From Leptospira sp. (GTDB lineage Bacteria > Spirochaetota > Leptospiria > Leptospirales > Leptospiraceae): a stretch of DNA of 7,077 nt. The stretch is taken from contig JALOTI010000106.1 of NCBI GenBank assembly GCA_025457985.1, forward strand, positions 1 through 7,077. The letters are read 5' to 3'. Positions 1-6,003 of this stretch are shown in pieces (positions within the stretch are counted from its first letter, which is position 1; every line of letters begins with the position of its first letter). The position numbers and the translations under genes were made by a program. The notes beneath the pieces were generated by a model. That model saw only the letters and a program-made list of their open reading frames with translations, was not told where the DNA came from and did not search any database.

Positions 1-1
1 C

Positions 2-1378
2 CCCCGGGAATAAGCCCCGGGCTTGCGGATGCATACACGTTACGGGGTCCCGGGGTATCCTGACAGGAGCACTCGTCCGGCTCTCTGTCCCTATTACCAC
101 TGCCTCTTCCGTAAAATAACCCCGCATTTGCTTTCCGAACTGCTTTACCGCGGCCTGCAATTTCCCTGCAATGAATCCAGGGAGCAGTTCATGCAATGGA
201 GCGGGATAGATACCCGGTATGTAAGAGGTGCCTGGAAGTGACTGGCTCACCTTTCCTTTTACAAAATCTGTGAGTCGCACCGCAGGCGCTTTCTGACTTC
301 CATCTCCATAACCCCATACAGTACCTGAATTGGCATAAGGCGAATCTCGCCGGCTCATGCTCATCCCATTCACTACCAATTCTCCGGGTGCAGTGGCAGC
401 AGGAACCACCAGGCCTCCGGGGCACATGCAAAAGGAGAATACCCCGCGACCATCTACCTGGCAGGCCAGCTTGTAACTGGAGGCAGGTAAATTCACCGCC
501 CGCTGTTCCTGGTGGTATTGAATCTTGTCTATCAGGGGCTGAGGATGCTCAATTCTTACCCCCAGGGCAAATGGTTTTGCTTCTATTGCTATTTGCTTGC
601 GCAACAACAACTGGTAAATATCCCTCGCGGAATGACCAGTGGCCAGTATAGTCGCATCGGCCCGGTACTCCACCAGGTCATTGACCAATACCCCAACCAC
701 TTTCGGCCCCTCCATCAGGAAATCAGTGACGCAGCTGTCAAAGTGGATTTCACCCCCGTAATGGAGTATCGTCTCCCGTATATTGGCCACCACCCCTGGT
801 AACTTATTGCTCCCTATATGCGGGTGTGCATCCACCAAGATTTGATTTGTGGCACCAAATCCAACTAACAACTCTAATACTTTATCAACATTGCCTCTTT
901 TTTTGGAACGAGTGTAGAGTTTTCCATCTGAGTAGGTTCCTGCTCCACCTTCTCCAAAACAATAATTTGAATCCTCATTAACTGTTTGGTGTACATTGAT
1001 TGCGCGTAAATCCTCTATCCGATCTTTTACATTTTTACCACGTTCAATTATAATAGGTTTTTTCCCCAATTCTAACGTACGTAGAGCTGCAAATAGACCA
1101 GCAGGCCCTGCTCCAACGATCAGAATGGGTTCTTCATTTTTTACATTTTTAAGGATCGGTGGATCATAAGATTTTGGGATATAGGTTTCATTTACATAAA
1201 CATCAACCTTCAATTGGAAATGAACTATCTTTTGCCTAGCATCAATGGATCGGTTTGTAATTTGAATGTGATCGATTGTAGATTCTGGTATCTTATGTAA
1301 AGATGAAATCAAATTTTTTAGTCTAGATAAATCACTAGCAATTTCAGGTAAGGTCCGAACATCAAAACAATATTTCAA
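2..1378 (-). CDS. FAD-dependent dehydrogenase (COG2509 type), C-terminus off the left edge, composition-chimeric
   Basis: Uncharacterised NAD(P)/FAD-dependent oxidoreductase. The frame stays open for 459 codons without a stop and leaves the window, so the last part is missing; family members are usually somewhat over 500 residues. Visible marks: an N-terminal ~80-residue cap, the dinucleotide-binding loop GAGPAGLFAA (residues 89-98), an acidic strand end IIIERG (109-114), GEGGAGTYSDGKLYTR (142-157), the family motif AHPHIGSNKLP (184-194), ATGHSARD (246-253), FCMCPGG (316-322), NGMSMSRRDSPYANSG (337-352) and ESRTSAPVRIPRD (432-444). The start is TTG at 1378-1376, overlapping the stop of the paiB-like gene as TTGA, with GGAG at 1390-1387 eight bases upstream. 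No in-frame ATG occurs before residue 222. Codons up to about residue 180 are AT-rich like the neighbours; from there on they are GC-rich and unlike anything else here, so the two halves probably have different origins. Substrate unknown. The family call is firm; whether this exact hybrid gene exists in a cell is doubtful. Confidence 0.85.
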   Translation of the reverse strand, partial: MKYCFDVRTLPEIASDLSRLKNLISSLHKIPESTIDHIQITNRSIDARQKIVHFQLKVDVYVNETYIPKSYDPPILKNVKNEEPILIVGAGPAGLFAALRTLELGKKPIIIERGKNVKDRIEDLRAINVHQTVNEDSNYCFGEGGAGTYSDGKLYTRSKKRGNVDKVLELLVGFGATNQILVDAHPHIGSNKLPGVVANIRETILHYGGEIHFDSCVTDFLMEGPKVVGVLVNDLVEYRADATILATGHSARDIYQLLLRKQIAIEAKPFALGVRIEHPQPLIDKIQYHQEQRAVNLPASSYKLACQVDGRGVFSFCMCPGGLVVPAATAPGELVVNGMSMSRRDSPYANSGTVWGYGDGSQKAPAVRLTDFVKGKVSQSLPGTSYIPGIYPAPLHELLPGFIAGKLQAAVKQFGKQMRGYFTEEAVVIGTESRTSAPVRIPRDPVTCMHPQARGLFPG

Positions 1379-1998
1379 GGAGAAGGCTCCAGATTTTTTT
1401 TCATACGTTCTGCGATTTTTTTCTCTCCCTCACCTTGATTTAAGATCAAGTTTTCAATGATGAGACGTTGTCTTTCTTTGCTATGATTCTGGCTAAGCTT
1501 TTGTTTTCCTTCCACTGTTTCGATTTGAATTTCAATACTCACAATTCCTTGTTCCAATCCATTTAAGTACTTTGGCTCCAATTGATCCAATGAATATTTT
1601 TCAGAATCGCTCTCGAATGCTCTAACTAGTAAGTCTAAATTTTTTCGAATTTGGATAGGATCATTTATAATTCGCAATATACCCGTTATATGAACAGCCA
1701 TATAATTCCAAGTAGGAACAGCTTGCCTACTTTCATACCAAGTGGGAGATATATAACAATGTGGTCCAGTAAAGATACATAAAACATTTGAATGAGAATG
1801 GAACATTTGGATTTGTTGGTTTTGTTTTGCTAGATGCCCAATTAAGAATTTTTTATCAGATGATAGTAAAAGAGGGAGGTGAGTAGAAGACGGTGCACTT
1901 CCTTCACTCGATGATATGAGCGCAGCAAACGGATAATCCAAAAGAAACGAATGGATCTCGTTCGGGTCTGAAATTGAGAAATACGGAGGAACGTACAT
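1375..1998 (-). CDS. PaiB-family FMN-binding protein (putative negative transcriptional regulator)
   Basis: 207-residue protein of the PaiB/FMN_bind_2 family, an FMN-binding split-barrel fold. It opens with the family's typical MYVPPYF, which fixes the start. Other family landmarks are in order: FAALISS (24-30), THLPLLL (39-45), GHLAKQN (54-60), IFTGPHCYISPTWYES (75-90), VPTWNYMAVHITGILR (94-109), and GLEQGIVSIEIQIE followed by EGKQKLSQN (147-171). Length matches the family. In Bacillus subtilis PaiB is linked to repression of sporulation and degradative enzyme genes together with the acetyltransferase PaiA; that role should not be carried over, and many homologues may simply be flavin-binding oxidoreductases. 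AAGGA at 2012-2008 sits nine bases before the ATG. The gene overlaps the downstream FAD-dependent dehydrogenase, so two flavoproteins are probably made together. A GNAT gene lies 2.2 kb away but in a separate unit and is not obviously PaiA. Divergent from the hydrolase gene. Confidence 0.9.
   Translation of the reverse strand: MYVPPYFSISDPNEIHSFLLDYPFAALISSSEGSAPSSTHLPLLLSSDKKFLIGHLAKQNQQIQMFHSHSNVLCIFTGPHCYISPTWYESRQAVPTWNYMAVHITGILRIINDPIQIRKNLDLLVRAFESDSEKYSLDQLEPKYLNGLEQGIVSIEIQIETVEGKQKLSQNHSKERQRLIIENLILNQGEGEKKIAERMKKNLEPSP
1387..1390 (-). promoter_or_regulatory. Ribosome binding site for the TTG-started dehydrogenase
   Basis: GGAG on the minus strand lies eight bases before the TTG at 1378-1376, inside the last codons of the upstream gene. 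It supports a TTG start in the TTGA stop/start overlap and hence translational coupling of the two genes. Confidence 0.6.
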
Positions 1999-2007
1999 AC
2001 AAATCTG

Positions 2008-2012
2008 TCCTT
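2008..2012 (-). promoter_or_regulatory. Ribosome binding site of the paiB-like gene
   Basis: AAGGA on the minus strand, nine bases upstream of the ATG at 1998-1996. It agrees with the family-conserved MYVPPYF N-terminus and rules against the overlapping longer frame starting at 2033. The 66-base divergent region 1999-2064 shows no convincing -35/-10 pair on either strand. Confidence 0.5.
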
Positions 2013-2064
2013 AAAGAAACTAACAATTAGCATTTTCGGATCTGGGAAATTCGTCTAATGATAA

Positions 2065-2781
2065 ATGAACCAATCAGAAAGAAAAAATATCCAAGTTCCC
2101 AAAACATACCAGTTGGCTTTGGAAGTTTTTGGAGTTTTTGACGTAGCAAAACTTCTCTTTCAAATTCCAAATTTTAAGTCGCACCCAAAAGGAAAGGGAG
2201 AAACGATTCTAGTGTTGCCGGGTTACGCGACAGATGACAATATCACATTTCCACTACGTAAGTACTTAGAATTCATAGGATATAAGCCGAGAGGTTGGGA
2301 GATTGGGACAAACCACGGACATGTGCCTAGTTTACTCAGCGATATTCAAACTTTGGTAACGGAGATTTTTAAATCTACTGGGGAAAAAATTATTTTGATT
2401 GGCTGGAGTTTGGGAGGATATCTTGCACGAGAAATTGCGAGAGACAATCCTGATAAAATAGAAAGCGTTATTTCTATCGGCTCACCTATCTTTGGTGGTC
2501 CCAAGTATACATCCATTGGGAACTATTATGCGGAAAGACAAAATATAGATTTGGATCAACTAGAACAGGAAATTGATGAACGATTCCAAATTCCAATTAA
2601 ACAACCAGGACTTTCGATTTATTCTAAAAAAGACAACGTAGTTAGCTGGCAGGCATCGATAGATAATTTTTCACCTAATATAAAAAATGTTGAAATGGAT
2701 GCGACTCATTTGGGATTAATACTCAATCCAGAAGTTTATTTTGAAATTGCTAAATTTCTGACCAAAGAGCCAACACCGTAG
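2065..2781 (+). CDS. Alpha/beta-fold hydrolase (esterase/lipase-like)
   Basis: 238-residue soluble alpha/beta hydrolase with a complete catalytic set. The first core strand and oxyanion region are TILVLPGYATDD (47-58). The nucleophile elbow is GWSLGG (113-118, Ser115), followed by the helix YLAREIARDNPDKI and the strand VISIGSP. The acid is in IYSKKDNVVSW (185-195, Asp190) and the base in DATHLGL (212-218, His215). The LPGY...LRKYLEFIGYKPRGW layout and the SKKDNVVSWQA / THLGLILNP ending resemble the PGAP1/lipase-like group of bacterial hydrolases that act on ester bonds; the actual substrate cannot be read from sequence. No signal peptide or membrane segment, so probably cytoplasmic. No strong ribosome binding site is seen before the ATG (a weak GGGAA lies about 15 bases upstream), so the start is less certain than the fold. 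A lipoprotein gene follows after 26 bases and is probably cotranscribed. Confidence 0.88.
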   Translation: MNQSERKNIQVPKTYQLALEVFGVFDVAKLLFQIPNFKSHPKGKGETILVLPGYATDDNITFPLRKYLEFIGYKPRGWEIGTNHGHVPSLLSDIQTLVTEIFKSTGEKIILIGWSLGGYLAREIARDNPDKIESVISIGSPIFGGPKYTSIGNYYAERQNIDLDQLEQEIDERFQIPIKQPGLSIYSKKDNVVSWQASIDNFSPNIKNVEMDATHLGLILNPEVYFEIAKFLTKEPTP

Positions 2782-2807
2782 GACGAAGAATCTTTTAATT
2801 TGCATAA

Positions 2808-3467
2808 ATGAAAAACGTATTTTATCTCTCTCTTTTATCTTGTTTAAGTTGTGCTCTAACAATTATCTCACCGGGCGTAAACTCAAATTACAGATTGGAC
2901 AAAATAGGTGTTTATAAATTTCAAGAATCTAGTTTCTATGGGTCGAAATTCTACGACCTGTCAGCCTTCTTCCTAGAATATGAAAATTTAAAGTTAGTAT
3001 TGGATGATCCGAACAACTCTCTATTTAACAAAGAAGAGAAATTAAATATAAACCAATTTGAAGCAAACAATGTAAATCTGCTCATTGAATTCTGTTATGA
3101 TAAGGAAATAGAATTCGACATAGAGAATGATTTAGCCAATTACCATTATAAATTAAACAATTTTGAACCTCTGTCGACTACATCCTATTTTTATCCCTAC
3201 TCCTTTTCTGTTCGGGGAGAATTTATCAAAAAATTCAAACCATTCTACGTTCGAGAAAAATACCCTTACCAACATCGAATCTACACAACAGGCGATGACT
3301 ATCTTATGTGTATTCGAAGTATTGTATCTTTCCCGAAATCTGCACAAAATAAATCAAATTCTCTGGAAATCCTGACTCCAAGAAACAGTTTAATCAACTT
3401 CTCGTATGAGTTTGATCGTGAATTTATTTTATATAAAAATGAAAAATTTGAATTATCAACAAGATGA
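2808..3467 (+). CDS. Putative lipoprotein of unknown function
   Basis: 219-residue protein that I do not recognise. The N-terminus MKNVFYLSLLSCLSC is a short hydrophobic leader with two candidate lipidation cysteines, Cys12 (LLSC) and Cys15 (CLSC). Either fits the relaxed lipoboxes of spirochaetes; Cys15 gives a more normal leader length but has Cys at -3. The mature part is rich in Asn, Phe, Tyr and Lys with alternating hydrophobic stretches (SSFYGSKFYDLSAFFLEYENLKLVL, residues 41-65; PYSFSVRGEFIKKFKPFYV, 130-148), suggesting a mainly beta-stranded protein anchored to a membrane and facing the periplasm or outside. There is no transmembrane helix after the leader. The gene starts 26 bases after the hydrolase stop with only a weak AGGACG-like ribosome site about 20 bases upstream, so it probably rides on the hydrolase transcript. 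A membrane-anchored partner for the hydrolase is possible but unproven. Confidence 0.7.
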   Translation: MKNVFYLSLLSCLSCALTIISPGVNSNYRLDKIGVYKFQESSFYGSKFYDLSAFFLEYENLKLVLDDPNNSLFNKEEKLNINQFEANNVNLLIEFCYDKEIEFDIENDLANYHYKLNNFEPLSTTSYFYPYSFSVRGEFIKKFKPFYVREKYPYQHRIYTTGDDYLMCIRSIVSFPKSAQNKSNSLEILTPRNSLINFSYEFDREFILYKNEKFELSTR

Positions 3468-3546
3468 AATTTGTATTCTAATAAAACGAATATAAGATGA
3501 CTATCACTCTACACTTCCAAGCAAACCATGATTTTGCAATGAGAAG

Positions 3547-3586
3547 TAAGTTTATCCCTATTTTTCTACAAACGTAAATAAACTTA
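3547..3586. repeat. 9-base inverted repeat between convergent genes
   Basis: TAAGTTTAT at 3547-3555 is matched by ATAAACTTA at 3578-3586, with 22 bases between them. It lies in the 131-base gap (3468-3598) where the lipoprotein gene and the DUF2889-like gene converge. It could be a weak two-way terminator, but the stem has one G-C pair, the loop is long and no clean T tract follows, so I do not call it one. Nothing else is visible in this gap. Confidence 0.3.
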
Positions 3587-3598
3587 ATCTTTAGAATA

Positions 3599-4237
3599 TC
3601 ATTTACTTTGGGAATTTTTATTCGATTTACGTATACCCAAAAGTAATGTTGATATTGTGGGCTCCGAAAGTAGGAATTTGGATTCTTCATCTTTGATAAA
3701 ATCTTCACTCATAGTATAACAACTGTTTTTCATAATTCGATCACGAACCCACCACTGATGTACGGCGGAGCTTCTTTTTTCAAATGGTTCAGAATCAGCT
3801 ACATGTCGTTCCTCATTCCACCTATCAGGAATTTGTCGGCTTTTTAATTCATATCCGATGGCGGAAATAAAATTATCAAGAGCATAATACAGCAATTGGT
3901 TCACTCGAATACAGCTAAATTTAGAATTAGGTAAGTTTTCTTTGATTGCAATATCTACAGCAGGTCGATTGAATTTTTTCCCTTTTAAAAAATCATAATT
4001 TGGAATCGCTCCAGGACAGACAGGGAAAGGAGTTCTTCTCTCTTCGATTTCCAAATCCATAATCGACTGTGTGGATAAATCTATTTCGAGAAGAAAACTA
4101 ATGTCGTGGTATCTATCATATAACTTAGATTCAACTATAGCTTTTGCGGGAGAAAAATCAAATAACCACCAAAAGGAAAGTTTCATATCCCTTTCTAAAC
4201 CTACAGGAGTATTCTGAATTTTATTACGTATTCCCAT
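3599..4237 (-). CDS. DUF2889-like protein
   Basis: 212-residue protein resembling the DUF2889 family of unknown function. Supporting points are a segment like the family's core, IDLSTQSIMDLEIEERRTPFPVCPGAI (52-78), where the basic residues before PFPxC and the following YDFLKGKKFNR (81-91) match the usual order, then FSCIRVNQLLYYALDNFISAIGYE (107-130), which corresponds to the family's Cys-containing helix. The C-terminal SCYTMSED (172-179) also looks family-like. The N-terminal third is poorly matched. No signal peptide or membrane segment, so cytoplasmic. The ATG at 4237 is one base after the stop of the GNAT gene, with GGAAA at 4249-4245 seven bases upstream, so both genes are almost certainly one transcript. 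An internal Met18 also has an AAGGG, but only two or three bases away, which is too close. The family assignment is from memory of motifs; function unknown. Confidence 0.6.
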   Translation of the reverse strand: MGIRNKIQNTPVGLERDMKLSFWWLFDFSPAKAIVESKLYDRYHDISFLLEIDLSTQSIMDLEIEERRTPFPVCPGAIPNYDFLKGKKFNRPAVDIAIKENLPNSKFSCIRVNQLLYYALDNFISAIGYELKSRQIPDRWNEERHVADSEPFEKRSSAVHQWWVRDRIMKNSCYTMSEDFIKDEESKFLLSEPTISTLLLGIRKSNKNSQSK

Positions 4238-4238
4238 A

Positions 4239-4691
4239 TTATGATTTCCAAAAATAGGTCCAAAAACTTTCTTCCTTTACAAAACCATGTTTTTTATAAA
4301 GCGCTTGAGCAGCTAAATTATCCGATGCTGTCGAAAGTTCTAAACCTTTTCCATTCATAAAAATTACATAGTCCTTCGCTTTTTGAACTAACCTATCGGC
4401 AATTTTCAGTTTACGAAAACTAGGATGAACAAAGAGATCATTCAAAATATAGGACCTCTCAAGAGAGATGGATGAAAACACTGGATAGAGTTGAGTAAAT
4501 CCAAGGAGTTCACCAGAGTCTTCATTTTTAGCAATGAATAGGATAGACTGCTGATGTTCTGTTCTTTCTTTTAAGAATACAAAGGCTTTTGTTTCGTCTG
4601 ATTTCTGTTTGTAGAACTGTCTATATGCATCAAAAAGTTTAGCAACCTGCTCAAGATGTGAATAGTTTGCCTGTTCGATAATTATATTCAT
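4239..4691 (-). CDS. GNAT-family N-acetyltransferase
   Basis: 150-residue single-domain acetyltransferase that would transfer an acetyl group from acetyl-CoA to an unidentified amine. The fold's order is clear: N-terminal strand and helix IIIEQANYSHLEQVAKLFDAYRQFY, central strands ILFIAKN and LLGFTQLYPVFSSISLERSYILNDLFVHPSFR (motif A strand, 62-93), the CoA pyrophosphate loop and helix (RKLKIADRLVQKA, 93-105), and motif B LSTASDNLAAQALYKKHGFV (119-138). The GFTQLYPVFSS strand resembles a well-populated GNAT subgroup. In the pyrophosphate loop the usual R-x-x-G-x-G/A has Lys96 in place of Gly, a deviation that may alter CoA binding. Cytoplasmic. It is first in a two-gene unit with the DUF2889-like gene. 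There is no clear ribosome binding site before its ATG (the upstream bases are nearly all A and T), so translation may be weak or use an A/U-rich leader. Confidence 0.9.
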   Translation of the reverse strand: MNIIIEQANYSHLEQVAKLFDAYRQFYKQKSDETKAFVFLKERTEHQQSILFIAKNEDSGELLGFTQLYPVFSSISLERSYILNDLFVHPSFRKLKIADRLVQKAKDYVIFMNGKGLELSTASDNLAAQALYKKHGFVKEESFWTYFWKS

Positions 4692-4742
4692 TTTTAAATT
4701 AGAAAAAAAAACGATTGGGGTGTAAATTTTAAAAAATATTCC

Positions 4743-4764
4743 TCATCATTTTATAAAATGTTGA
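4743..4764. promoter_or_regulatory. 22-base near-perfect palindrome, candidate operator
   Basis: The central 14 bases, 4747-4760 (CATTTTATAAAATG), are an exact palindrome. After one mismatched pair the symmetry resumes with TCA on the left and TGA on the right, so 10 of 11 pairs match. It sits in the 128-base region between the divergent GNAT and 4820 genes and touches the candidate -35 of the latter, a position suited to a dimeric repressor. I cannot name the regulator. The AT-rich core also contains TATAAA on both strands, so part of the symmetry could reflect promoter sequence. Confidence 0.45.
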
Positions 4765-4787
4765 CGATGAAAAAGCTTGAATATAGT
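4761..4787 (+). promoter_or_regulatory. Candidate promoter of the 4820 gene
   Basis: TTGACG at 4761-4766 and TATAGT at 4782-4787 are good -35 and -10 matches, separated by 15 bases, which is short of the usual 16-18. It lies 33-59 bases before the start codon, a fitting distance, and the -35 overlaps the palindrome just upstream. Confidence 0.4.
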
Positions 4788-4810
4788 AGAGGCAATTATC
4801 TGAAAATTTT

Positions 4811-4815
4811 GGAGG
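4811..4815 (+). promoter_or_regulatory. Strong ribosome binding site of the 4820 gene
   Basis: GGAGG four bases before the ATG at 4820 is the strongest ribosome binding site in the window and fixes the start of an otherwise unrecognised gene. Confidence 0.7.
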
Positions 4816-4819
4816 AAAC

Positions 4820-5461
4820 ATGGACTCTAACGATTTTTATCCTTCAGGACCTTGGCATATAACTTTCCCAAAACATTTACTTGCTTTAGAGACTAATCTT
4901 CTTAAAAAAAATGTGAAACTTCAATCTCAAGTTTCTATCTATCTTGCGGGTATTATTGCTAGAAAACTTGATAAATCATACTGGGACGAAATTGAAGCAA
5001 ATTTTTTACTAGAATCACCAGATCAGATTTTTGAAATCATACGAAATCATAGTGTTTATCTTGGACAAAACGCACCTATCGTTACGGTTTCAAAATACAA
5101 TGCTGAACATATTTTAATTCAAATCGCCACACAAGCATTAAATTACGTATTTTATGTGAGAATACCTGCTCGGTTCTTTCGAATTGCATCTACATATTCT
5201 TATTACTCTGGAAATCAAAAAATGGGGGATCTGTTTTTTACCTTTAGTCAAAATATTGAGATTTTACTTCCTCATATAACATCTTACATGGATGAATTGA
5301 AGTCTACAGGTCAAATCCCTGAGCCAAATCCGATCATACAATCTCTTTGGGAAAAATTTGCGAATTCAGTCCTGGAGTCAACGCCTAAGAATACCATGAA
5401 GGACTATGATGCAACAGTACAATTGGAATCATTAATTCGTAGCTTCGCAGGGAATAACTAG
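4820..5461 (+). CDS. Unrecognised protein, predicted soluble and helical
   Basis: 213-residue protein with no family I can name. It has no signal peptide and no clear membrane helix. Long amphipathic stretches (HLLALETNLLKKNVKLQSQV, 19-38; AEHILIQIATQALNYVFYV, 95-113; DLFFTFSQNIEILLPHITSYMDEL, 137-160) suggest a mostly helical, compact cytoplasmic protein. It is notably aromatic: YPSGPWHITF near the start and ARFFRIASTYSYYSG in the middle (117-131). No catalytic motif, metal-binding cluster or DNA-binding motif stands out. The reading frame is certainly real: strong GGAGG ribosome site, a plausible promoter, local codon use and a full-length frame. It is monocistronic, divergent from the GNAT gene and ends 4 bases from the stop of the convergent lipoprotein gene. 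It may be under its own control through the palindrome upstream. Possibly a genus-restricted protein; no function is proposed. Confidence 0.75.
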   Translation: MDSNDFYPSGPWHITFPKHLLALETNLLKKNVKLQSQVSIYLAGIIARKLDKSYWDEIEANFLLESPDQIFEIIRNHSVYLGQNAPIVTVSKYNAEHILIQIATQALNYVFYVRIPARFFRIASTYSYYSGNQKMGDLFFTFSQNIEILLPHITSYMDELKSTGQIPEPNPIIQSLWEKFANSVLESTPKNTMKDYDATVQLESLIRSFAGNN

Positions 5462-5465
5462 GGAA

Positions 5466-5996
5466 CTATATCCATTCGCAAGAGCGTAAGTCCACTGCTT
5501 CAAAACTCCATGGTTTGTTAGCATACTTTGCCTTCTTGTCTTCAATGAGATCAAATGATTTTGATTCTGGATCTAAGGGATCAAACTTAATGGAAAAAGT
5601 CTTTTGTTTCATTTGGATTCTTTTTGGGCAGATACCAACACCATCTACGCCTAAAAATTTATAGTCTTTCCCAGTGTTATCCCTAAAAATCATTCCTTCC
5701 TTAAGGACACAGACTTTTTTTGATTCTGTTGTATGTAACGAAAGTACAGTTTCAAATTTAGAAACACATATCTTTTCTAAAACAACAACATCCAAAGAAA
5801 TTGAGTTCAGTTGACAGCAGATCTGCACATCTTGCCAATTTCTTTTTTTAACTGCTTGGGGATCGTCCTTACCGAATTCTGACTGCTGATTAGCTGTAGA
5901 TACATCAAGTTGGGGTGAGGAACAACTAAATAGATAAATATAAGGCATTAATGCCAAGCAAAGAAGAAACTTTTTAACACGCGCAGATAGAAACAT
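5466..5996 (-). CDS. Putative lipoprotein of unknown function
   Basis: 176-residue predicted lipoprotein. I place the start at ATG 5996 because it gives a normal lipoprotein leader: MFLSARVKK, hydrophobic FLLCLALMPYIY, then lipobox LFSC with Cys25 as the lipidated residue, followed by Ser-Ser and a polar, flexible stretch (to about residue 50). The frame is open 26 codons further (ATG at 6074), but that would bury the leader. The folded part has many Cys (60, 61, 77, 96, 123, 173) and alternating strand-like segments: QICCQLNSISL, VCVLKEGMIFRD, YKFLGVDGVGI, KTFSIKFDPLD, FDLIED, and a terminal PWSFEAVDLRSCEW. This suggests a small beta-sandwich domain, possibly stabilised by disulphides, anchored at a membrane. 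I cannot assign a family. It is convergent with the 4820 gene (4 bases apart) and divergent from the sensor kinase. A GAAGGG lies about 13 bases before the start, rather far for a ribosome site. Confidence 0.7.
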   Translation of the reverse strand: MFLSARVKKFLLCLALMPYIYLFSCSSPQLDVSTANQQSEFGKDDPQAVKKRNWQDVQICCQLNSISLDVVVLEKICVSKFETVLSLHTTESKKVCVLKEGMIFRDNTGKDYKFLGVDGVGICPKRIQMKQKTFSIKFDPLDPESKSFDLIEDKKAKYANKPWSFEAVDLRSCEWI

Positions 5997-6003
5997 GGAT
6001 AAA

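Noticed and set aside
3..54. Three CCCGGG hexamers within 52 bases, able to pair as a small hairpin
   Set aside because: They encode conserved residues of the dehydrogenase (RIPRDP and ARGLFPG) and follow from its GC-rich codon use; no separate element is needed.
189..431. Minus-strand 80-codon frame in the dehydrogenase region
   Set aside because: Same strand but a different frame from the dehydrogenase, with Cys/Trp/Arg-rich composition; overlapped entirely by the conserved-motif frame.
23..802. Three plus-strand open frames (23-241, 388-651, 512-802)
   Set aside because: They lie opposite the continuous minus-strand dehydrogenase frame, have Arg/Pro/Cys-rich nonsense-like composition and no ribosome sites; they are shadows of the GC-rich gene.
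2018..2030. CTAA-CAA-TTAG short symmetry between the divergent paiB-like and hydrolase genes
   Set aside because: Four-base arms in AT-rich sequence are expected by chance; not supported as an operator.
1842..2033. Minus-strand 63-codon frame over the start of the paiB-like gene
   Set aside because: It overlaps the well-conserved N-terminus of the PaiB-family protein in another frame and has no family features.
3153..3375. Overlapping plus and minus frames inside the 2808 lipoprotein gene
   Set aside because: Both are contained in the lipoprotein gene in other frames and lack ribosome sites.
3478..3708. Minus-strand 76-codon frame running past the DUF2889-like gene's end
   Set aside because: It overlaps the C-terminal coding of the DUF2889-like gene in another frame, has no ribosome site, and its product reads like AT-rich noise.
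1375..4691. PaiA-PaiB pair (GNAT plus PaiB-like protein)
   Set aside because: The two genes are on the same strand but 2.2 kb apart and separated by two plus-strand genes; the GNAT does not look specifically like PaiA and is instead paired with the DUF2889-like gene.
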